A DNA stretch of 5,283 nucleotides from Candidatus Magasanikbacteria bacterium RIFCSPLOWO2_02_FULL_44_11 (GCA_001783035.1 MFQK01000017.1:1-5283); one strand, 5' to 3'. Counted from the stretch's first letter, positions 1 to 4,280 are shown. The notes: generated from the letters alone by a model not told the origin. Numbers and translations are program-made.

Positions 1-48
1 AGAAAACAATTCTTTACGAACAAAATTAATTTACAAACCACGAAGGGA

Positions 49-97
49 TGACATTTCTACTTTGGTCAAAAGGTGACATTTCTACTTTGGTTTGACA
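49..97 (-). repeat. Two 18-bp direct repeats, possible insertion-sequence end
   Basis: The 18-bp sequence TGACATTTCTACTTTGGT occurs at 49-66 and again, identical, at 74-91, a 25-bp period. Read on the minus strand from 97 the block begins TGTCAAACCAAAGTAG and runs out of the window to the left. A TGT-type end followed by a repeated GTAGAAATGTC motif resembles, from memory, the termini of IS481-like elements, so an element may extend leftward from about 97. No transposase is visible in the 48 bases left of the repeats. Alternatives are a protein-binding iteron pair or a simple local duplication. The repeat is certain; its identity is inference. Confidence 0.5.
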
Positions 98-131
98 TGC
101 CCGAAGCCCAAAACACCTTATTTGTTTTTCC

Positions 132-959
132 TTATATCTCATTAGAGGCTTGCTTTAGCCACGAATGAGCGATATCCTTAAAGAGAATGGCTCCTTCTTT
201 TTGAGAAGGATGTCTCTCTAAAATTTCATCTACAATCTTGTCACACTCTTCATAAGATTTTTTTATTCTTCCGACCTCGGCCTTTTTATATTCGTGTAAA
301 TCACCTGCATTAATATCTGTAATATTTAGGTGATATTTTTCAATGTTTTCTCTTGAAATGTTAATATACCCTTGTTCGAAGTCCTCATTTAAATCTGAAA
401 GATTGTCTGCCAATTTAATTGCAATTCCGTATGATGCGGCAATCGATTCCCTTGATTCTTGATCTAAATCGGGACATAAAAGATAAAGAAATTGAAGACC
501 AATAGATTTTCCAATTTTGAGGCTTAAATCATCTAACTCAACCGAGGACAAAACTTTTCCTTTTCGATCTAGATTTTGTTTCTCGATTTCCCAATAGTTA
601 ATAATTTCATCAAAGATACCTGCCGCATGGACAAAACCATTCTCATGTAATCTTGATAGTGTTTGTCCTAACTTATATATATTACGTTCCCATGTTTCAG
701 TAATTTCTACTTCCTGCCCTTGAAAACCTTGCTCCAATATAGCTTTTACCTTGCTTAATTGCTCTTCATTCCCATTTGTATCTACTTGATCATCAATAAT
801 AGCTAGTGCGTGATTTACTAATGAAAATGATATTTGCCTGTCTTCTTGTAAAAACATGGAGATTTGGTCATAAGTTTTCGTTCTGCCATATTTATCCATT
901 TCTGATTTTCTTGTTTCCAAAATATCTTCGAGTAAACCCCTTTCTATAGAATTCGACAT
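132..959 (-). CDS. Squalene/phytoene synthase-family protein (trans-isoprenyl diphosphate synthase fold)
   Basis: This 275-residue protein has the two aspartate-rich motifs of head-to-head prenyl synthases. The first, IIDDQVD (residues 54-60), fits DDxxD. The second, ADNLSDLNEDFEQGYINI (184-201), matches the family pattern NILRDVGEDxxxGRxYLP, with Asp185, Asp189 and Asp193 spaced to bind magnesium-diphosphate. It is followed by a helix with a YKKAEVGRIKKSYEE pattern (224-238), as in squalene and phytoene synthases. Family members join two allylic diphosphates (FPP or GGPP) at the membrane surface. The ATG at 957-959 has no Shine-Dalgarno sequence. It is the last visible cassette of the array, with about 115 bases of leader after the preceding attC site. 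No other isoprenoid gene is nearby, so substrate and product cannot be inferred. The sequence is very divergent, acidic and AT-rich, and function beyond the fold is uncertain. A terpene-synthase-like role or a non-catalytic relative is possible. Confidence 0.7.
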   Translation of the reverse strand: MSNSIERGLLEDILETRKSEMDKYGRTKTYDQISMFLQEDRQISFSLVNHALAIIDDQVDTNGNEEQLSKVKAILEQGFQGQEVEITETWERNIYKLGQTLSRLHENGFVHAAGIFDEIINYWEIEKQNLDRKGKVLSSVELDDLSLKIGKSIGLQFLYLLCPDLDQESRESIAASYGIAIKLADNLSDLNEDFEQGYINISRENIEKYHLNITDINAGDLHEYKKAEVGRIKKSYEECDKIVDEILERHPSQKEGAILFKDIAHSWLKQASNEI

Positions 960-1074
960 ATTTTTAATGGTTGGAAATTTTGGTTTGACTGGTTATTCCC
1001 CTTTATAAATTAATAAAAAAAATTGAATTCTTTTTAAGAGTTCGGTGATAGCCGAAAAGCAAAACATATATTTC

Positions 1075-1127
1075 AGCTAACGTGGCGTGTATGTAATCGT
1101 TTTAATGTTGTATACACGCTGTTAGGC
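1075..1127 (-). other. attC-like recombination site following the signal peptidase gene
   Basis: Read on the minus strand, the site starts with GCCTAAC (1127-1121, an exact RYYYAAC R'' box) and ends with GTTAGCT (1081-1075, R' box, one mismatch to GTTRRRY). Inside these, ATACACGC (1112-1119) pairs perfectly with GCGTGTAT (1085-1092), and TAAC (1078-1081) pairs with GTTA (1121-1124). The two sides of the stem differ by two spacer bases, GTG against T, which is the kind of asymmetry (extrahelical bases) that integron integrases use to choose a strand. The total length of 53 bases is at the short end for attC sites. It lies between two co-oriented genes that look unrelated. Confidence 0.75.
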
Positions 1128-1145
1128 GATAGTTAAAAAATATTT

Positions 1146-1604
1146 TTATTTCGAAAAATTATATATTACCTTACCAATAATTTTATCTTCTAATAGCTCG
1201 CCTACGATAATTTTCCCATTGTCTCCTTTTTGGAAAACGTAGCCTTTTTTGACCGTAGCTTCTAAGTTTTCATGAATTACTTCTGGGAAAAAAGTTTTAG
1301 TACCATTAACAGTAACGACGCCATTTTGGATAGAAATGACATCTCCACTAATCCCTATAATCCTGTGAGCCCAAGGTCCAGCGCTAAAGATACCATCAAC
1401 TGGTTTAAACATGACGACGTCATTTCTCTTGGGCCTAAAAATTTTGTAATGCATTTTACTCACCATAATATAAGCGCCCTTGTGAATTGTGGGCTCCATT
1501 GAATCGGTAGTTACTTGATAAACTGGGAAAAGTAGTGGGTAGCCTAAGCGAATTATTATTAGGACGCCGATTATATAGCCGATGATTTTAAAACCTTTTT
1601 TCAT
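1146..1604 (-). CDS. Signal peptidase I (S26 family), SipW/ER-like Ser-His type
   Basis: This 152-residue protein would cleave signal peptides from exported proteins at the outer face of the membrane. An N-terminal hydrophobic segment (about residues 6-27) forms the single anchor. The catalytic box DSMEPT (34-39) supplies Ser35. The second box is WAHRIIGISGD (78-88): His80 stands where bacterial type I peptidases have the general-base lysine (KRVIGLPGD). A histidine there is the mark of the archaeal/ER Sec11 and Bacillus SipW type. GISGDVI (84-90) is nevertheless the bacterial-style box. Near the C-terminus, FQKGDNG (124-130) corresponds to the GDN box, but the usual SxDSR is missing. The ATG at 1602-1604 lies 21 bases beyond the preceding R' box (1624-1630), a typical short cassette leader, without a Shine-Dalgarno sequence. 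No substrate gene is evident nearby. Family assignment is firm; the type assignment rests on one residue. Confidence 0.9.
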   Translation of the reverse strand: MKKGFKIIGYIIGVLIIIRLGYPLLFPVYQVTTDSMEPTIHKGAYIMVSKMHYKIFRPKRNDVVMFKPVDGIFSAGPWAHRIIGISGDVISIQNGVVTVNGTKTFFPEVIHENLEATVKKGYVFQKGDNGKIIVGELLEDKIIGKVIYNFSK

Positions 1605-1623
1605 AAAATATTTTTTGAATTGC

Positions 1624-1703
1624 GTATAACGAGCTGCGCCTTATGCGATGTGGCGTTAGCAATATAGGTGAAGCAAAGCGGAACCGCATACACGCTGTTA
1701 TCG
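1624..1703 (-). other. attC-like recombination site following the 99-residue gene
   Basis: On the minus strand the site runs from CGATAAC (1703-1697, degenerate R'') to GTTATAC (1630-1624, R'). ATAAC and GTTAT of the two ends are complementary. Further in, TATGCG pairs with CGCATA, and an outer GCG with CGC, separated by small internal mismatches. On the plus strand the high-coordinate end reads CCGCATACACGCTGTTA, nearly the same as the site at 1075-1127 (ATACACGCTGTTA), and the low-coordinate half contains ATGCGATG, also found in the site at 2956-3077. The loop contains AGCG-rich sequence. The box matches are weaker than in the previous site, but position and shared motif support the call. 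Confidence 0.65.
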
Positions 1704-1718
1704 GATGTAATTTATTTT

Positions 1719-2018
1719 TTAAGCTTTTTCCCACTTAACACCAGAAGCAAAAACATTCATCTCTTGATTGTGTTGTTCTTGAGTCGCTCTGATAGTGGCT
1801 GACCTTTTTTGCTTGCCGAGCGCGCTAAAATCTTCCAAAAACGCTTTTAATCTCCTTGCGGTCGGCACATCAACCCAGTCTATTGTTATCGAGAGAGACG
1901 GCTCCTTTTGTAGGGTTCTCAAAAAATCATGGAATTCATGCCAGGGCATATTTTTAAATTCTTCACTGATGTCTTTTGGAGCCGGCTCGTGCTCAATTTT
2001 TTGGTTGAGTGTTTCCAC
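1719..2018 (-). CDS. Small hypothetical protein (integron cassette gene)
   Basis: I do not recognise this 99-residue protein. The start is a GTG (2016-2018); an overlapping ATG (2018-2020) is in another frame, and an in-frame stop (2046-2048) blocks a much longer start. No Shine-Dalgarno sequence is visible. The first 25 residues are acidic and probably disordered. MPWHEFHDFLRTLQ (24-37) looks like an amphipathic helix. SLSITIDWVDV (41-51) reads as a beta strand, followed by a helix TARRLKAFLEDFSALG (53-68) and a second strand RSATIRAT (72-79), suggesting a small beta-alpha-beta domain. No signal peptide, membrane segment or cysteine is present. It is framed by attC-like sites on both sides, about 35 bases after one and 15 before the other, so it is a complete single-gene cassette. 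The clean reading frame and placement support a real gene. Confidence 0.75.
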   Translation of the reverse strand: METLNQKIEHEPAPKDISEEFKNMPWHEFHDFLRTLQKEPSLSITIDWVDVPTARRLKAFLEDFSALGKQKRSATIRATQEQHNQEMNVFASGVKWEKA

Positions 2019-2052
2019 ATTGTTAAAAGAGTTTAAAAAAATAAATTATTTC

Positions 2053-2114
2053 ACATAACGGCTTCGGAATAAGTGAAGTTGCCGGAGCCCCGAACCGCAT
2101 ACGCTGTGTTAGCC
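2053..2114 (-). other. attC-like recombination site following the methyltransferase gene, irregular
   Basis: On the minus strand the site runs from GGCTAAC (2114-2108, R'' box) to GTTATGT (2059-2053, R' box). The high-coordinate end on the plus strand, CCGCATACGCTGTGTTAGCC, carries the motif shared with the other sites, but the low-coordinate end (AACGGCTTCGG) lacks the matching ATGCG arm. Pairing is instead possible as GGCTTCGG (2060-2067) with CCGGAGCC (2082-2089) with one wobble, or with CCGAACC (2091-2097) with one bulge. The ends look like they come from two different attC types. The position between two co-oriented genes supports the call. Confidence 0.55.
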
Positions 2115-2116
2115 GA

Positions 2117-2165
2117 GGGTGAGCGAAGTGGAGCGTAGCGGAACGAAGCGAAAGCGCAGCGCCCC
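2117..2165. repeat. AGCG-rich degenerate repeat tract
   Basis: Between the methyltransferase stop and the attC-like site lies a purine-rich tract made of imperfect units of the form GAGCGAAG, GGAGCGTAG, GGAACGAAG, CGAAAGCG, ending in a C-run. Shorter versions occur in the other inter-gene blocks: 3000-3010, 3033-3057 and 3473-3492. It has no coding sense in this context. It may be loop sequence of an enlarged attC site or a spacer repeat. Confidence 0.55.
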
Positions 2166-2171
2166 CTTGCG

Positions 2172-2196
2172 TAAATAATTTGCCCCCAATTTTTAT
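2172..2196 (+). repeat. Left arm of a perfect 25-bp inverted repeat enclosing the methyltransferase gene
   Basis: This arm is the exact reverse complement of 2927-2951 over 25 bases, with a core of GCCCCCAATTTTTAT. It overlaps the stop codon of the methyltransferase gene (2193-2195). The two arms bound a segment of 780 bp that contains only that gene. The match breaks at both ends (2171 and 2197 do not pair). Confidence 0.9.
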
Positions 2197-2915
2197 TCCA
2201 CTTTTTCAAAAATATAATGCCCTAACGGCGAAACTAATTTAAATCCAGTTTCTTGCTGCAGATTGACTTGTTTCACTGGCAACTTTTCGCCCATGGATAG
2301 CTGTTCCAAAATTTCGGATAAAGCCATGGACCGAATACTAAAAATCAAGCCGTCCTTTCGGGTTGCCCGAATAATTTCTCGAGCAAGTGCTTTGTGATAC
2401 TCTGGGTCGTCTACGATGGAATAATCAATACCATTGAGAGTAAAACTGGCCACCCCGTCTTTCAGTCTTGAAACAAAATCTAGCATATCTGCATGTACAT
2501 CTATCTCGCAGGCATTTTGTTTATTACCCAAAGGCGCAGAGTGACGAATTTCGAATGGATTTGGTGGCAGATTTTCGTGATACTGCCTGTCGACATTGAT
2601 GTACTCTGTTGCGCCAAATTCAGAGGCAATGCCCCTCATTAATCCAATGCCACCACCTAGATCAATAAACGGGTGGCCAGTTAATTTTTGTTTGAAAAAA
2701 TCTCGAGCAGTTTCTGCACGTTTACCATGTAGATCTAGCCATGTTTCGGAATACTCTGTCCGCTGAAAACGTTCTTTGTTATCTCTTGTATCCTGTTTGG
2801 CAATCAGATTTGTATATTCTGCAGGAATAACACGATCTCTATCCAACAATAAGTTGAATCTTTCTTCAGCAGAAACTCCTTCTATATGCGGATCAAATCG
2901 TTCTTTTTCTGTCAT
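2193..2915 (-). CDS. Class I SAM-dependent methyltransferase-like protein
   Basis: This 240-residue protein has the motifs of a Rossmann-fold methyltransferase in its middle. Motif I is FIDLGGGIG (residues 83-91), the glycine loop that binds S-adenosylmethionine. The acidic residue ending strand 2 is in YINVDR (105-110). A likely motif IV is ASFTLNGIDYSI (156-167), and the helix-strand pair EIIRATRKDGLIFSI (180-194) is the usual post-motif region. The 80-residue N-terminus is charged and helical and may hold the substrate side; the substrate is unknown. A TTG two codons upstream (2919-2921) could also start it. I prefer the ATG at 2913-2915 because a perfect TATAAT box lies eight bases before it, which implies a leaderless transcript; no Shine-Dalgarno sequence is present. 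The gene sits between attC-like sites and inside a perfect 25-bp inverted repeat whose left arm covers its stop codon. No metabolic partner gene is visible. Confidence 0.75.
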   Translation of the reverse strand: MTEKERFDPHIEGVSAEERFNLLLDRDRVIPAEYTNLIAKQDTRDNKERFQRTEYSETWLDLHGKRAETARDFFKQKLTGHPFIDLGGGIGLMRGIASEFGATEYINVDRQYHENLPPNPFEIRHSAPLGNKQNACEIDVHADMLDFVSRLKDGVASFTLNGIDYSIVDDPEYHKALAREIIRATRKDGLIFSIRSMALSEILEQLSMGEKLPVKQVNLQQETGFKLVSPLGHYIFEKVE

Positions 2916-2923
2916 ATTCAAAG

Positions 2924-2929
2924 ATTATA
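2924..2929 (-). promoter_or_regulatory. -10 box for the methyltransferase gene
   Basis: The minus strand reads TATAAT at 2929-2924, followed by CTTTGAAT and then the ATG at 2915. Transcription would start within about three bases of the ATG, giving a leaderless mRNA. No convincing -35 box lies 16-18 bases upstream, so the promoter is weak or uses another context. The box straddles the inner edge of the right inverted-repeat arm. Confidence 0.45.
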
Positions 2930-2951
2930 AAAATTGGGGGCAAATTATTTA
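2927..2951 (-). repeat. Right arm of the perfect 25-bp inverted repeat enclosing the methyltransferase gene
   Basis: This is the exact reverse complement of 2172-2196 over 25 bases. It lies between the methyltransferase start and the R' box of the preceding attC-like site (2956-2962), and includes the outer half of the TATAAT box. On the minus strand the gene is therefore preceded and followed by oppositely oriented copies of the same sequence. Confidence 0.9.
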
Positions 2952-2955
2952 TGTC

Positions 2956-3077
2956 GGTTAACGTTCCAGAATATGCGATGTTTGGCGCTGGTATAATTTG
3001 GAGCGAAGCGACACACCAGCGCCAAATATGGGTGTAGCGAGGTGCAACCGAGCGAAACTGCATATGCCGTGTTATGT
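2956..3077 (-). other. attC-like recombination site following the DUF2314-like gene
   Basis: On the minus strand the site runs from ACATAAC (3077-3071, near-consensus R'') to GTTAACC (2962-2956, R'). The outer arms pair as ATATGC (2971-2976) with GCATAT (3060-3065). The centre is a perfect 12-bp stem, TTTGGCGCTGGT (2981-2992) with ACCAGCGCCAAA (3015-3026), with an AGCG-rich loop. A large asymmetric bulge (3027-3059) lies on one side only. The length of 122 bases is within the usual attC range (about 57-141). The high-coordinate end GCATATGCCGTGTTA matches the motif of the neighbouring sites. The strong central stem could also act as a hairpin in the transcript. Confidence 0.7.
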
Positions 3078-3089
3078 GTAGTCATCAGG

Positions 3090-3416
3090 CTATTTTTTAT
3101 CGATTTGTATCACATGTCTTGGTTCAAACCGGACTTCATCCCCAGCTTTCAGATATACATCACCAACAGGATCATTGTCTAGCTTCCCTACGTACTCTTC
3201 GCCTTCTTTGCGATCCACGATGACCCACATTCTTTCCACCGAAATTTCGTCGCTACTTTTTTCCTTCATTCTAAAAATAAGCTTGACGAGATCGCCTGCT
3301 TTTAAATTTTTTCTTGCCTCTATCGGAGGCATATAAAAAGTAGTGGGTGATTCTTGATGAATTGCTTCGCCATCATTAAGCTCGAAATGATCATTCTGAA
3401 AGCTGGGGATGCTCAT
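3090..3416 (-). CDS. DUF2314-like small protein
   Basis: This 108-residue protein resembles the DUF2314 (YegJ-like) domain, whose molecular function is unknown. The conserved features are a lysine-rich strand region DLVKLIFRM (42-50), then VERMWVIVDRKEGEEYVGKLDNDP (60-83) with the core tryptophan Trp64 and the G-x-L-x-N-x-P signature, then LKAGDEVRFEPRHVIQID (89-106), which is the closing Gly-Asp strand pair. The family is typically recognised by EhxWv...G.l.N.P...Gd.v. Similar domains also occur among putative toxin-immunity proteins, but no toxin gene is next to it. No signal peptide or membrane segment is present. The ATG at 3414-3416 has no clear Shine-Dalgarno sequence. It is the first gene of the array on the promoter side, 89 bases from the GTTAGGC element at 3505. 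Assignment is from memory of the motif pattern. Confidence 0.7.
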   Translation of the reverse strand: MSIPSFQNDHFELNDGEAIHQESPTTFYMPPIEARKNLKAGDLVKLIFRMKEKSSDEISVERMWVIVDRKEGEEYVGKLDNDPVGDVYLKAGDEVRFEPRHVIQIDKK

Positions 3417-3450
3417 AGCGAATAGTTAGTCATTAAAATATCCTGATTAT

Positions 3451-3505
3451 TTCCGAAGCCGTTAGGCCGAAAAGGAGTGAGCGGAGCGAGCGATTTCGGC
3501 CTAAC
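3451..3505 (-). other. GTTAGGC palindrome at the head of the cassette array (possible attI or attC remnant)
   Basis: GTTAGGCCGAAA (3461-3472) and TTTCGGCCTAAC (3494-3505) form a perfect 12-bp inverted repeat around a 21-base AGCG-rich loop. Each arm contains GTTAGGC, the exact GTTRRRY core where cassettes join. On the minus strand, GTTAGGC at 3505-3499 is in the right orientation to be the left boundary of the first cassette. The other arm plus its flank (3451-3464) is complementary over 14 bases to the R' end of the irregular attC site at 2056-2069. The order of the two boxes is the reverse of a normal attC, so this is not a standard site. Confidence 0.5.
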
Positions 3506-3551
3506 TCGCTTATATCATTACAATTTTTTTGTAGAATGTTAAAATTGGCGT

Positions 3552-3557
3552 ATTATA
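3552..3557 (-). promoter_or_regulatory. Candidate cassette promoter (-10 box) reading into the array
   Basis: The minus strand reads GGTATAATACGCC, a perfect TATAAT at 3557-3552, about 47 bases upstream of the GTTAGGC element and about 135 bases before the first cassette start. The -35 position 16-18 bases upstream has only AATACA- or ATACAA-like sequence, so the box is not well supported. Its position corresponds to where the Pc promoter of an integron lies. The plus strand reads TATTAT at nearly the same place with TTGTAG 16 bases before it, so orientation is not settled. Confidence 0.35.
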
Positions 3558-3672
3558 CCTACTCTAAGCTACTTTGTATTTATAGGTAGTCTGTTGAAAA
3601 TAATAACACACGAGATGATGTTGTGCAATTCAAGGCCCTAGTAAATTAAACATCTGACTGATATATTTATTC

Positions 3673-3746
3673 ATAGAAATAGTGGAAAATTGTTAGCTAA
3701 AGATGGGAATCTCGTTTTCATAGCTAATGTTACCACTATTTTCTAT
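3673..3746. repeat. Imperfect 74-bp inverted repeat, hairpin or miniature element
   Basis: ATAGAAATAGTGG (3673-3685) pairs with CCACTATTTTCTAT (3733-3746) with a single-base indel, and nested inside, TTAGCTA (3693-3699) pairs with TAGCTAA (3721-3727). A small AGAT...ATCT pair lies in the loop. No T-run follows on either strand that would make it an intrinsic terminator. It could be a miniature transposable element, an attI/attC-like folded site or an operator region. Confidence 0.7.
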
Positions 3747-3783
3747 TTATCCACCAAACTGATTAGTATAGAGCCCGGAGACT

Positions 3784-3812
3784 TTGACAAAAGGCTGTTT
3801 TTGTGCTATTGA
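3784..3812 (+). promoter_or_regulatory. Promoter candidate for the cysteine-rich protein gene
   Basis: A consensus -35 box TTGACA (3784-3789) is followed after 17 bases by TATTGA (3807-3812), a poor -10 box but preceded by TGC as in extended -10 promoters. An alternative -10 is TGTAAT (3813-3818), at too long a spacing. The start codon at 3881 would then have a leader of about 60 bases. Confidence 0.4.
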
Positions 3813-3868
3813 TGTAATGTTGAGGAATGAAACCGCTAACCTCTGAGAAAACGATTCCTTTGAGAAAT

Positions 3869-3875
3869 AAGGAGG
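3869..3875 (+). promoter_or_regulatory. Strong ribosome binding site deciding the start at 3881
   Basis: AAGGAGG lies five bases before the ATG at 3881-3883, an optimal Shine-Dalgarno match. The in-frame ATG at 3827 has only GAGGA directly abutting it, which is too close, so the shorter form is preferred. Confidence 0.85.
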
Positions 3876-3880
3876 TTGTT

Positions 3881-4234
3881 ATGGGTCGTAGCAATGTTGT
3901 GCAGTTGAAGCCGGGCAACGAGGAGATGTGCATGCACGGAAAATGTTTAAACCATCAATTCGACCCCGAAATAGTTGGCACCGTGCTTGTGCCAAAGCCT
4001 GGAATCTTCGGCAAAGAGACAAACTGGTTTACGCGCTTCCTTGGGTTCTTCAGGAAGAAGACGTACTGGTTTACTCGTTGTTGTAATTCGCCGATGGCAA
4101 TGTATGTGGAGCGTACGACGTGGTGTTGCCTGAAATGTGGTAGGCAGTATTTCAGGTTCTTTGGATCCTGGGAATACTGCCTCTGCTGTGGTAAAAGCCG
4201 ATACAGGAAGATGTACGGAGGCGATGACTGCTAG
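3881..4234 (+). CDS. Cysteine-rich zinc-ribbon-like small protein
   Basis: I do not recognise this 117-residue protein. It has eleven cysteines. Residues 83-103 contain CLKCG and CLCCG, two CxxC knuckles 13 residues apart, as in a zinc ribbon. CMHGKC (17-22) and CC (67-68) may form a second metal site. Between them lies a basic aromatic stretch, NWFTRFLGFFRKKTYWFTR (48-66), with a near-repeat of W-F-T-R; it could contact nucleic acid or a membrane surface. There is no signal peptide. Start choice rests on the perfect Shine-Dalgarno sequence. The gene stands alone, with its own promoter candidate upstream and a strong terminator 8 bases after its stop, so it is a single-gene transcription unit pointing away from the cassette array. 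Metal binding is inferred from cysteine spacing only; function is unknown. Confidence 0.75.
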   Translation: MGRSNVVQLKPGNEEMCMHGKCLNHQFDPEIVGTVLVPKPGIFGKETNWFTRFLGFFRKKTYWFTRCCNSPMAMYVERTTWCCLKCGRQYFRFFGSWEYCLCCGKSRYRKMYGGDDC

Positions 4235-4241
4235 CATCACA

Positions 4242-4280
4242 AGGGCTGTGGAGATTTTTCCACAGCCCTGTTCTTTTTAT
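4242..4280 (+). terminator. Rho-independent terminator of the cysteine-rich protein gene
   Basis: AGGGCTGTGG (4242-4251) pairs perfectly with CCACAGCCCT (4260-4269) around an 8-base loop, and is followed by GTTCTTTTTAT. The 10-bp GC-rich stem plus T-run is a textbook intrinsic terminator, beginning 7 bases after the stop codon. Confidence 0.92.

Larger units (their letters stand above)
3506..3826. other. Gene-free segment between cassette array and chromosomal genes
   Basis: I find no convincing gene here on either strand, and no integrase fragment. It is AT-rich and holds a promoter candidate facing the array (TATAAT on the minus strand at 3552-3557), an imperfect 74-bp inverted repeat (3673-3746) and a promoter candidate facing right (TTGACA at 3784-3789). 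In a complete integron this is where attI, the cassette promoter and a divergent integrase gene would be expected. The rest shows no recognisable structure. Confidence 0.6.

Noticed and set aside
49..91. CRISPR-like repeat pair
   Set aside because: There are only two copies with a 7-base gap; the spacer is far too short for a CRISPR array.
1041..1056. Small hairpin TTCGG/CCGAA in the leader of the prenyl synthase-like gene
   Set aside because: The stem is only 5 bp with no T-run or known motif; such stems occur often by chance.
1272..1502. Plus-strand open frame opposite the signal peptidase gene
   Set aside because: It lies fully inside a gene with clear catalytic motifs on the other strand, and has no ribosome binding site or family resemblance.
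1795..2058. Plus-strand open frame opposite the 99-residue gene
   Set aside because: It overlaps the cassette gene and runs into the attC-like site; no initiation signal.
2981..3026. Intrinsic terminator after the DUF2314-like gene
   Set aside because: The 12-bp stem is perfect, but no T-run follows on the minus strand, and it is better explained as the central stem of the attC-like site.
3506..3826. Integrase gene or fragment expected at the head of an integron
   Set aside because: No frame here or elsewhere in the window shows tyrosine recombinase motifs, and no frame of adequate length exists in the gap.
3947..4240. Minus-strand open frame opposite the cysteine-rich protein
   Set aside because: The plus-strand gene has a perfect ribosome binding site, a cysteine pattern and a terminator; the antisense frame has none of these.
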